This document shows, piece by piece, positions 9,605-18,284 of a DNA stretch of 64,000 nt (the first letter of the stretch is position 1; every line of letters begins with the position of its first letter). The notes beneath the pieces were generated by a model. The model was given only the letters and a program-made list of their open reading frames with translations. It was not told where the DNA came from and ran no database searches. This DNA is from DASQZK01 sp963764345. GTDB lineage: Bacteria > Bacteroidota > Bacteroidia > Bacteroidales > GCA-2748055. The position numbers and the translations under genes are program-made. The stretch lies in NCBI GenBank assembly GCA_963764345.1, contig CAVXSF010000002.1:248001-312000 (forward strand). Reading direction: 5' to 3'.

Positions 9605-11033
9605 CACTACTGACCGGTTAAAATTTCAGTAAAAAAGGGGCTACCGCCCAAAGGTTTCACCCCGATGTTGTAAGTTTGTTTTGCGTAAAAACTTCAACAT
9701 GGGTAAAGATACAACAAAGAATTTAGTCGGTCAGCCGATTTTCAAACAAGTGATAAAGATGTTGCCAAAAGAGCAGTTCAACTTTTTAGTGAAGCAATGC
9801 GATAGTGACCGTTATTACAAGTCATTCTTTTCATGGGAGCAATTGGTGGTAATGCTCTTCGGGATATTTTCCCGATGCGATTCAATGGGTGAAGTTTGTG
9901 ATGGGATGCGAGCTTTGGCAGGAAAGCTTAATTATCTTGGAATGGACAGTGCACCTTCCAAAAGTACAGCAGGGGACGCTTTACGCGACCGCGACAACGA
10001 AATTTTCAAGCAGTATTATTTCGCTTTGATAAAATATTTTGAGCCGCTTTTGTCGGTCAGCCGAAAAGAAAAAATAAGTTTTGAGAAGTTTTATGCCTTC
10101 GATTCAACTACAATATCGCTTTTTTCGGACGTGATGAAAGGTGTTGGCCGTAACCCGAAAGGAGATGGCAAGAAAAAAGGAGGCTTGAAAGTACATATGC
10201 TGACCGATGTACATGCAGACACGGCAGTATTTGCCAAAATCAGCGAGGCAAAAATGCACGACAAGAAGTTTTTGCAGCATTTAAATCCATCAAAAGGCAG
10301 TATGTTGGTCTTTGATAAAGCATATAACTATTACAGGCAGTTTGCAGATTGGACGGAGGAGGGGGTCTATTTTGTCTGCCGGTTGAAAGATAATGCGAAG
10401 GCCGAAGTCCAGGAAGTATTTTTTAAAAAGCTGCTTGAAAAGCATGAATATGGTGTGTTCCGGATTGAACACATTCACCTGAAATACAAAAAAGAGAAAC
10501 AGGAAAAAACACTTTGTCTGCGATTGGTTTATTATCGGGACGAGCAGGGGCGAAAATACAAATTCATTACTAACAATTGGGATATAACGGCGGAAGAAGT
10601 TGCCTTGATTTACAAATATCGATGGACAATAGAAACCGCTTTCAAAAAAATAAAACAGAATTTCCAATTACATTTTTTCTATTCAGACACGGAGAATGGC
10701 ATAAAAACGCAGATTTGGTGTACGCTCATAGCCCACTTGTTACTTAATGTAATAAGGGTATTATCGAAAAGCAAGAAAGCATTTTCAACCGTAGCAGCTT
10801 TAATCCGGATACACCTGATAAGCCATTTAGACCTGATGTGGGTAGTAACCGAAGGCAGACGTGCTTACACTAAGCGCAGGATAAGCCGCAACAAGAGTCC
10901 GGCAATCGTACAAATATCCCTTTTTTGATGGGGGGTAGGATTTTTGAAAACAGAAAATTAGTTTATAAGACATTGAATATGAGAGATATTATAATATAAC
11001 CGACAAATATTAAGTTTTTGTCGGTTGATAGTG
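9605..11033 (+). mobile_element. Complete IS4-family insertion sequence
   Basis: 1429 bp. Ends are imperfect inverted repeats: left CACTACTGACCG, right (read inward) CACTATCAACCG, 9 of 12 matching. Flanking direct repeats AATTTTAAT at 9596-9604 and 11034-11042 form a perfect 9-bp target duplication, a size typical of the IS4 family. It carries one transposase gene. Intact ends, intact transposase and a perfect duplication point to a fairly recent insertion. Confidence 0.92.
9699..10928 (+). CDS. IS4-family transposase
   Basis: 409 aa from ATG 9699; an upstream TTG at 9681 would add six residues. DDE catalytic residues are visible: D135 (YAFDSTT), D206 (LVFDKAYNYY) and E312 inside the IS4 signature Y305-x2-R308-x3-E312-x6-K319 (YKYRWTIETAFKKIK). 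The N-terminal ~75 residues resemble the DUF4372 domain often found in Bacteroidota IS4 transposases. No frameshift is seen, so the enzyme is likely functional. Confidence 0.92.
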   Translation: MGKDTTKNLVGQPIFKQVIKMLPKEQFNFLVKQCDSDRYYKSFFSWEQLVVMLFGIFSRCDSMGEVCDGMRALAGKLNYLGMDSAPSKSTAGDALRDRDNEIFKQYYFALIKYFEPLLSVSRKEKISFEKFYAFDSTTISLFSDVMKGVGRNPKGDGKKKGGLKVHMLTDVHADTAVFAKISEAKMHDKKFLQHLNPSKGSMLVFDKAYNYYRQFADWTEEGVYFVCRLKDNAKAEVQEVFFKKLLEKHEYGVFRIEHIHLKYKKEKQEKTLCLRLVYYRDEQGRKYKFITNNWDITAEEVALIYKYRWTIETAFKKIKQNFQLHFFYSDTENGIKTQIWCTLIAHLLLNVIRVLSKSKKAFSTVAALIRIHLISHLDLMWVVTEGRRAYTKRRISRNKSPAIVQISLF

Positions 11034-11583
11034 AATTTTAATATTAGTTTGGGTGATACTATTTATGGTGTAAGTCAGTTGGAATATTTTGTGGTTAAAG
11101 TAATAGATTCTATTGAAATTACTGGTCGTTATCATAAAAGATACAGTGAATTTGGTCACGGTTATCCTGAAGATTCCTGTTACCCTTCTTTAGTCGAAGG
11201 TATAGGATTTTCAGGTGGATTGTTAGATTATTTCGGAAACTGTGGTGAAGTTATGTATTTCTTAAGTTCCTATTCGGAATGTTCAGATCAGGATTCGGCT
11301 TGTGATAACTGTAATTTGTTATCTCTTAAAGTGAGTAATGATTCATATCAAAAACTGAATATTTACCCAAATCCATTCCATGATCATCTGACTATCCGAT
11401 CAGACCGGACAGTGACGGCGATAACCGTTTATGATATATATGGTAAGGTGGTTTATGAAGAAAATTCCCTGTTCACGACAAATAAAATCCTGGAAACAGG
11501 AGATCTGGCTCCCGGCCTGTATTTTGTCTCGGTGCAGTTTGCGGATCATTCAGTCAGTTCTTTAAAAATGATTAAAAATTGAA

Positions 11584-11701
11584 CAGTTGGCGGCCGGGTT
11601 GTAATATCTTCAGACATCACCCTGGCACCGGGGTGTACCTGATCAGAGTTCAGTTTGCTGATCGTTCTTTTTATTCAATGAAGGCTATGAAGATAAAGTA
11701 G
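11584..11701 (+). pseudogene. Chimeric scar of a beta-propeller gene and a CTD gene
   Basis: 11590-11638 matches the beta-helix tail of the beta-propeller paralogues (encoding GRVV ... SDITLAPGC). At GTGTAC it switches directly to the end of a CTD gene in another frame (VYLIRVQFADRSFYSMKAMK, stop at 11699-11701). Both parental sequences probably contained the GTGTAC word, so deletion at a microhomology fits. The scar implies that the array once held at least one more beta-propeller gene and a fourth CTD gene. Confidence 0.7.
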
Positions 11702-11705
11702 GGGA

Positions 11706-11745
11706 AGTTATGGAGTTATGGAGTTATGAGGTTATGGAGTTATAG
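11706..11745. repeat. Octamer repeat (TTATGGAG)
   Basis: About five imperfect copies of TTATGGAG. Unlike the other arrays, the + strand here is purine-leaning. No gene is supported in 11702-12287. Confidence 0.7.
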
Positions 11746-11782
11746 GGAAAGGGATAAGTCAGGACTTCATTCGTTCCACCTC

Positions 11783-11960
11783 ACCCCCCCGGCCCCCTCT
11801 CCTGGAAGGCAGAGGGGGTGTTCACTCCGATAAAATATGTTTTGAATCGAACGGTTTTTCGGTAACGTTGCACAAGAAAATTTAATTAGAAAAGTGTTCT
11901 CATACCAGCTTATGTCGTTAGAAGACAAGCCCCTCTCAGGGGAGGGGTTGGGGAGGGGTG
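11783..11960. repeat. G/C-rich intergenic repeat with strong hairpins
   Basis: An 8-bp stem (CCCCCTCT 11793-11800 with AGAGGGGG 11811-11818) opens the element. A second pyrimidine/purine block (CCCCTCTCAGGGGAGGGG, 11931-11948) closes it about 110 bp later. The pattern matches paired G-rich intergenic repeats common in Bacteroidota. No gene or T-tract terminator is associated. Confidence 0.5.
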
Positions 11961-12081
11961 GAGCTGATAGCTCAATTGAAATTATACTCCAAATATTTTT
12001 TAGCACTTGAAGTTTTGCAAGATGAAATGCGGAACCTAAAAGGCCAATACTAATGGGATATTATCTGGAAATAGGAACAAT

Positions 12082-12256
12082 CTCCAATCCCCAATCTCCA
12101 ATCCCCAATCTCCAATCCCCAATCCCCAATCTCCAATCTCTAATCTCCAATCTCCAATCTCCAATCTCTAATCTCCAATCTCCAATCTCCAATCCCCAAT
12201 CTCCAATCCCCAATCCCCAATCCCCAATCCCAATCCCCAATCCCCAATCCCCAATT
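12082..12256. repeat. Heptad tandem array (CTCCAAT / CCCCAAT)
   Basis: About 25 consecutive 7-bp units alternating CTCCAAT, CCCCAAT and CTCTAAT, with one slipped unit near 12228. Same CTCCAAT word as at 560-605. It ends just past the 3' end of galT. Open frames across it on both strands are low-complexity artefacts. Confidence 0.9.
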
Positions 12257-12287
12257 GTATGTTTTTCCCGTGGTTTCTTCGCCTGGT

Positions 12288-13322
12288 TTACCGCGATTTC
12301 CAATGTTTTATCCCTGCCTCTCTCATCTGTCCCGCAGCTTCATCCGGCTTCACCGGATTGATGATATTTCCGCCGCCCGATTCAAAGCCTGCAAGGTATT
12401 TCAGCTTGTCGGGTGAGCGCATCGGCGGGTAGAATTCGATGTGGTAATGGAACAGATCTGATTCTTCTTTTCCGTCGCACGGAGCATTCTGATGCATCGT
12501 AATATTGGGGAAGGAAATATGGAACAGATTGTCAAACCTGACAATGGTATTTTTGAAGATCTGTGAGAGTGCTTCCGTTTCTTCGGAAGTCAGATCAGAG
12601 ATCCTGGCCACGTGCCTGCGGGGAACGATGTACGTCTCAAAAACAAATCTCGCAAAATAGGGAATGAACACCACGAAGTGCTCGTTAGATTCGATGATCC
12701 TGGAACCATTGCCGAGTTCATGATCAAGCAGGTCGCACAGCAGATGAGTGTTATGCTCCTGGTAATACCGGCTGAAGGAACTCCGCTGACTGTCAACAAT
12801 ACGAGGAACAAAACCCGTGGCATAAATTTGTCCGTGTGGGTGAGGATTTGAAACGCCGATAACTTTTCCTTTGTTTTCGAACATCAACACATTCTTGATT
12901 TTCTCATGACGGCTCAGATTCCGGAACTCATCCTTCCAGATTTCAAAGACCTTTCCGGTTTCTTCCCGGGAAAGTTCAGCAAGCGTAGTGTTGTGAACAG
13001 GAGAGAAGCAGATGACCCGGCAGGTGCCGTGTACAGGTTCGGAAAGCTCAAATCCTTCATGGCGATGAACATCGGGCGCATCCATAGAGAACGAGGCGAA
13101 ATCGTTCGTGAAGGCAAAAGGTTCGGTATAATGAGGATTAGTGATCCCTGAAGCCCGGGTCACACCCGGGCACAGGTAACATTGCGGATCGTAAGCAGGT
13201 TCATGGTTCCCGGTATCTTCAATTGTTTCCCCCGACCAGGGACGGTTTGCCGTGGTAGCAGCCAGGATGACCCATTCCTGGAGCAGGGGATGCCATCTTC
13301 GTTCCCAGTTTCCTGTCATCAT
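12288..13322 (-). CDS. galT: Galactose-1-phosphate uridylyltransferase
   Basis: 344 aa. Transfers UMP from UDP-glucose to galactose-1-phosphate in the Leloir pathway, in the cytoplasm. The active-site motif SNPHPHGQ is present, with H163 as the expected uridylylated histidine. Zinc-ligand-like C48-x2-C51 and a C-terminal His cluster (LFHYHIEFYPP) are also visible. Length is normal for the family. The ATG directly follows the galK stop (TAAATG), so the two are translated from one mRNA. Confidence 0.95.
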   Translation of the reverse strand: MMTGNWERRWHPLLQEWVILAATTANRPWSGETIEDTGNHEPAYDPQCYLCPGVTRASGITNPHYTEPFAFTNDFASFSMDAPDVHRHEGFELSEPVHGTCRVICFSPVHNTTLAELSREETGKVFEIWKDEFRNLSRHEKIKNVLMFENKGKVIGVSNPHPHGQIYATGFVPRIVDSQRSSFSRYYQEHNTHLLCDLLDHELGNGSRIIESNEHFVVFIPYFARFVFETYIVPRRHVARISDLTSEETEALSQIFKNTIVRFDNLFHISFPNITMHQNAPCDGKEESDLFHYHIEFYPPMRSPDKLKYLAGFESGGGNIINPVKPDEAAGQMREAGIKHWKSR

Positions 13323-14489
13323 TTATTCAATTTTTTTTGTTCCGTCGCCAACGCCGGCAATATAAAAGTCGGCTGTGAGTCCGGTCTTTTGTTTGTAATT
13401 TTTGCCAACACGGATTTTGAAATCTTCAATTGCATCGTCTCTTACCAGGCTAACCGTGCAACCCCCAAAACCGGCACCGGTCATCCTTGAACCAAGTACG
13501 CCCGTTACTTTTCTGGCTTCATCGACCAGGGTATCCAGTTCCGTACCCGTAACTTCATAGTCGTCACGAAGTGAATCATGGGAAGCGTTCATCAATCCAC
13601 CGAATGTTATCAGATCATTTTTTTTCAGGGCTTCGATGGCATCGAGCACGCGCTTGTTCTCAGAGATCACGTGTTTGGCCCTGCGGTACACTGTCTCCGA
13701 ACTGATTCGGTCTTTCAGCTCAATAAACCGGGAAAAATTCAGCTGGCTGAGGTTTTCGAGTGATTGGGCCTCGTTCAGTATCTCCACGGCTGTTTCACAT
13801 TCTGAACGCCGTTCGTTGTATTTCGAATCGGCCAGACCTCTTCTCTTATTGGTGTTGGAGATGATGAGCTTATGCCCATTCATTACCAGAGGCACAAGTT
13901 CATAATCCAGGGTGGCACAGTTCAGAAAAATGGCATGGTTCTGTTTTCCCATGGTCACTGCAAACTGATCCATTATACCACAATTGACACCAACAAACTG
14001 GTTTTCGGCTTTCTGTGATAATTTTACCAGATCGAGCCTGCTCTCGCCCAGTTCAAAGATATCATTGAGAGCAAAAGCAGTTACCGTTTCGATGGAGGCC
14101 GATGAGGAAAGCCCTGCTCCATTTGGAATTTCACCTGAAAAAAGAAAATCCAGACCTTCAAAACGGACGCCTTTCTTTTGAAACTGATCGATAACCCCCA
14201 GGGGATAGTTGAACCAGTGCTTGTCCTGTTTTTCAACCGGGGTTCTCAGAAGAACGGTACCACGGTCATCAAAATTCGTTGTCGCAAAACGTAACTTGTC
14301 CGTCCCGTTTTTCCGTATGATAAGGTAGGTGCCAAAATCAAGAGCACATGGAAAGACATAACCTCCGTTATAATCAGTATGTTCTCCGATGAGATTTACC
14401 CTTCCGGGAGAAAAATATACTCCTGGATTTATGCTTTGAGAACCGTATAGGTCTAAAAATTTTTCGATAAGTTCATTCGTTTTTATCAT
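13323..14489 (-). CDS. galK: Galactokinase
   Basis: 388 aa GHMP kinase that phosphorylates galactose at C1 with ATP. The galactokinase signature GRVNLIGEHTDYNGG (29-43), the ATP-binding loop IPNGAGLSSSAS (121-132) and the C-terminal GAGFGGC (338-344) are all intact. First gene of a galK-galT operon, with a good promoter 66 bp upstream. No epimerase (galE) or galactose transporter is in this window. Confidence 0.96.
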   Translation of the reverse strand: MIKTNELIEKFLDLYGSQSINPGVYFSPGRVNLIGEHTDYNGGYVFPCALDFGTYLIIRKNGTDKLRFATTNFDDRGTVLLRTPVEKQDKHWFNYPLGVIDQFQKKGVRFEGLDFLFSGEIPNGAGLSSSASIETVTAFALNDIFELGESRLDLVKLSQKAENQFVGVNCGIMDQFAVTMGKQNHAIFLNCATLDYELVPLVMNGHKLIISNTNKRRGLADSKYNERRSECETAVEILNEAQSLENLSQLNFSRFIELKDRISSETVYRRAKHVISENKRVLDAIEALKKNDLITFGGLMNASHDSLRDDYEVTGTELDTLVDEARKVTGVLGSRMTGAGFGGCTVSLVRDDAIEDFKIRVGKNYKQKTGLTADFYIAGVGDGTKKIE

Positions 14490-14554
14490 TGAATTAGCTT
14501 TATGGACCGGCAGAAACAGCCTGTAGATTCAGGAAACACTGGATTCTGGTGGAT

Positions 14555-14584
14555 CAAAATTAGAAAAATCTGCTAAGAGAACAA
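14555..14584 (-). promoter_or_regulatory. Promoter of galK-galT
   Basis: On the minus strand TTG (14584-14582) is followed by a 19-nt spacer and TAATTTTG (14562-14555), a full match to the Bacteroidota sigma-ABfr consensus TTG-N19-TAnnTTTG. The predicted start of transcription lies ~58 nt before the galK ATG. This is the best promoter match found in the window. Confidence 0.65.
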
Positions 14585-14783
14585 TTCTAAATAACTTCAG
14601 GTTTTAAAAGTGTTCATACCTGCAAAAAAATGTCTTAAAATTTCATTTTTAGACATAGTTGATTACCTTCATATAATTAATTTTATTTATTTTTCCGGGC
14701 TGAACCTGATCATGATCCTGTTTTAAATCTGTGTTGATTTAATTTTGAGCCAGCTTAAAGGGAAATATCAATTTTATCTTTTT

Positions 14784-17598
14784 ATGAATAAGACAAGGCT
14801 GTTCATTATTTTGATGACCACCATCATGCTGACTCCGGCAAAGGGACAGCATAAAATTCCTATGGATCATTCCATTTATAATGAATGGAAAAGAGCAGAA
14901 AATGCTATCATAACCGACGACGGGGCGTTTGTCGGCTTCGAGGTTAAGAGGGAAAAGGGTGATGGTTTTTATTGTGTTTATAATATTGCACAAGGCTCTA
15001 CTGATACCATATTCAGAGGTGCCGGAATTAAAGTACTGCCAGGTTCAAAGTTTATTGCGGGTAATATCGTCCCTCCCGGGTGGATGATCAGGCAGGCAAA
15101 AAAGGAGAATAGGGATAAGGCAGATTACCCTCGAGATTCATTGTTTGTCTATAATCTCAACACCGGAGAAACGGTTAAATTTCCTGATGTCAGATCTTTC
15201 TCCGTTCCCCGTGAAGGCTCTGACTGGATTGCATTGTATCATGGTTTTGCCAAAGAGGAAAAACCTGAAACCGATACACTGCCTGAAACCTGCCAGGAAA
15301 AAATGTTCCGGAAATTAAAATCAAAATTCAGGCTTGCCAGTGTTGTGCTTTACAATCCGGATAACCGGAAATCATTTACCTACGAGAATGTCTATGACTA
15401 CGCTTTATCGGAAAACGGTAATCTGTTTGCATTTCAGCAACTGGCTCCTGACAGTGTACCGGTAACAGTAACCTACGCGATGGTCATTCCTGATGAGTCC
15501 CTCAATATTGTGCACGAAAACCATGGCATGGCATGGAATCTGGCGACCGACAAACAGGGACACAAACTGGCCTTTATGACGTCCATCGATTCCTCTGTGG
15601 TGGCTGGGGTCAAACTTTTTTACTGGGAGATCGGAGACCGGGAAGCAAATTCACTAGTCGATTCAGCCGCATCCTGGATGTTTCCGGGGTGGGGAGTGAA
15701 CAGGAACGGTAAACTCTGGTTCTCTGATGATGAGTCCCGCCTGTTTTTTGGTACATCCCCGGTTCCGGCAAAGGAACCTGAAGATACTCTGCTTGACGAA
15801 GAAAAGCCTCATCTTGATGTATGGTCATGGCAGGACCATTACCTTCAGCCTCAGCAGAAAAAGCAACTTGAGCATTCAAAAAAGCTTAATTATCAGGCTA
15901 TGTATGACCTCGTTCAAAGGAAATTCATACAGCTGGCCGATACAGTAGTAGAAAACCTGGTTACGATGCATGGCGGTGATGGTCCCTGGATGCTCGGCTT
16001 TGAGACCGGACCATATGAACGGCAGTCTTCATGGACCGGAATATCCTCAAGGGACGTATGGTTGATTAATACAGATAGCGGACAAAAAACACAGGTCGCA
16101 AAAAATCTCAGCAACACTGTGGTACTTTCCCCGTTCGGGAAATTTATCGTGTATTATGTGCCTGCCGACAGTAGCTGGCATTCTTATAACATAGTTACTG
16201 CGAAAACCATCAATCTTATTTCGGGAATCCGGGCCGGTTTCTATGATGAAGAAAATGATGTTCCCAAATTACCTGACAGTTACGGTATTGCCGGTTTCTC
16301 AAAAGACGATGAATACGTTCTTCTCTACGACCGTTACGATATCTGGTGCGTTGATCCTTCGGGCTCAAAAATTCCGTTTTGTCTTACCTCCCAATATGGC
16401 CGCCAGAACAACCTCCGTCTGAGGTACGTTAAACTCGATAAGGATGAGTACTTTATCAGCTTAAAGCAGCCTCTGTACCTGAGCACCTTTAATGAACGGA
16501 CTATGCAGACTTGGTTATGCCTATCTCTATCCCGGAGGTCGTACCATCCCAAGGGAGTTGTTGGAATCGACGGATGCCTATTCGGATCTGGCGAAAGCCA
16601 AAAACAGCCAGATGTTCATTTACAGGAAAGGTAATTTCAGGGATTACCCGGATATTTATGTCACCGATGACAGATTCAGATCACCTACCCGGGTGTCGGA
16701 AGTTAATCCGCAGGCAGCAAAATATCTTTGGGGAGAGGCAAAACTTGTAAACTGGACTTCCCTAACCGGTGAAAAATTGAATGGGATTTTATATACGCCT
16801 GAAAATCTCGATCCTGCCGGCAAATATCCGATGCTTGTTTATTTTTATGAAAAAAGTTCCGACCAGCTTTATGTACACTCTGTTCCTGCTCCGAGCTGGT
16901 CCATCCTTAATATTCCCTGGTGCACAAGTAATGGATATGTTGTTTTTGTTCCGGATATCACTTACAGGATCGGTTATCCCGGGCAGAGTGCTTACGATGC
17001 CGTGATATCAGGGACTAAGGCTATGGTTGACAGGTTTCCGTTCATTGACAGCACGAGAATGGGCATCCAGGGACAAAGCTGGGGCGGATACCAGGTAGCC
17101 TACCTGGTCACCAGGACGAACCTCTTCAAAGCGGCAATGGCTGGCGCGCCTGTTAGCAATATGACCAGTGCATACGGTGGGATTCGCTGGAGTACAGGCA
17201 GGAGCAGGATGTTTCAGTATGAGCATACACAAAGCAGGCTTGGTGCAACACTATGGGAAAATCCCGAACTATATATCGAAAATTCACCCCTTTTCCATGT
17301 TCCCGATATTCAGACCCCCTTACTTATCATGCATAATGATTCCGATGGCTCGGTTCCATGGTACCAGGGAATTGAATTTTTCACAGCCCTTCGGAGGCTC
17401 AATAAACCAGCCTGGATGCTGAGTTATAACGATGAGGGACATAACCTCTCCAAATGGCCCGACAGAGTTGACCTGAGTATCAGGATGATGCAGTTCTTCG
17501 ACCACTACCTGAAAGCCAAACCCGAACCGGAATGGATGGTCCAGGGTATTCCCGCTTCCAAAAAAGGGGTGGATTCCGGCTACCAACTTATGAAATAG
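14784..17598 (+). pseudogene. S9 family (prolyl oligopeptidase-type) peptidase, one frameshift
   Basis: Signal peptide from ATG 14784 (MNKTRLFIILMTTIM), then a ~580-residue beta-propeller-like region, then an alpha/beta-hydrolase catalytic domain in a different frame. The nucleophile motif is GQSWGGYQ, with the acid in HNDSDGSVPW and the base in DEGHNL. The frames join near 16507-16515 if one T of ACTTGG is removed, giving ERTMQTGYAYLYPGGR and a ~937-aa protein, normal for this family. All catalytic residues survive, so this may be a base-calling error rather than decay. The product would be a periplasmic or exported oligopeptidase. Confidence 0.8.
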
Positions 17599-17604
17599 AA
17601 TAAC

Positions 17605-17612
17605 TATCTTTG
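17605..17612 (+). promoter_or_regulatory. Possible -7 box before the PAP2-GT operon
   Basis: TATCTTTG matches TAnnTTTG and lies 19 bp before the ATG at 17632. No clear TTG is found at the right distance upstream, so support is weak. Confidence 0.3.
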
Positions 17613-17631
17613 GACGACTAACACCCTGAAC

Positions 17632-18284
17632 ATGTTCAAAGGAATCTCCCGGAACCGGATCATTATTTATCTGTTCTACCTTTTCCTGATTGCAGGACTG
17701 TTTCTTTTATATCTTAAACCTAAACCCGGTCTTTTCCTGGAACTTTATGCCTTTCACTCTGATTTTCTGAATATCGTGATGAAAGGACTTACCTCTTTGG
17801 GTAGTGGCCTGGCGGCAGTTGTTCTGGTCCTTCTTCTATTCCTGCTGAAAATAAGATATGGTTTTTATATCGGACTCTCGGCGGCTGTTTCCGGCATAGT
17901 GACACAATTGCTTAAGATCTTCGTATTTCCGGGTCATCACCGGCCTGTAAAATATTTCAGTGATATGGGGATCAGCCTGGACACAGTCTCCGGGGTACAC
18001 ATCCATTTTTATCACAGTTTTCCTTCCGGACATACAACCACCGCTTTTGCAATATGGTTTGGACTGTCGTTCATCGTGAGAAATATGTTACCTGAAAATC
18101 ATACTCTTCATATCTGGCGGTTGCTATCGGATATTCCAGGATCTACCTTGCCCAGCATTTTCCCGAAGATATTATTGGCGGAGCTGTTATTGGCGGTCTT
18201 GCAGCAATGTTGTTTTATAATTATGTGGGCTCATGGGAAAAGGATTGGTTAAACCGCCCGTTAATTTCGGTGATCAGAAGATGA
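17632..18284 (+). pseudogene. PAP2-family lipid phosphatase, one frameshift
   Basis: Five or six membrane segments. The three PAP2 phosphatase motifs are recognisable: KIFVFPGHHRP, then FPSGHTTTAF, then, only after a change of frame near 18100-18120, GYSRIYLAQHFPEDIIGG. In the corrected frame the protein ends at TGA 18282-18284 (~217 aa), overlapping the next gene's ATG by ATGA, which strongly suggests this is the true reading. Without correction the frame runs to 18252 with a meaningless tail. Likely substrate: undecaprenyl-PP, lipid A or another lipid phosphate. Confidence 0.8.

Larger units (their letters stand above)
9248..11582 (+). pseudogene. T9SS sorting-domain protein, paralogue 3, split by an IS element
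   Basis: The 5' part (9248-9604) and 3' part (11043-11582) join exactly in frame if the IS and one target-site copy are removed, restoring ... VNNFNISLGDTI ... and a ~298-aa protein like its paralogues (300 and 294 aa). The 3' part carries the type-A sorting domain (LNIYPNPFHDHLTI ... GLYFVSVQF). Aligning the signal peptides puts the ancestral Met at 9248, where the codon is now ATT; the nearest alternative start is TTG at 9281. It therefore seems to have lost both its start and its continuity. Confidence 0.8.

Noticed and set aside
10290..10667. 125-codon minus-strand frame inside the transposase gene
   Set aside because: Shadow of the transposase in the opposite frame; no start signal or family resemblance.
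12053..12361. Plus-strand frame of ~100 codons over the array at 12082
   Set aside because: Pure repeat translation (PNLQSPI-type) overlapping the end of galT.
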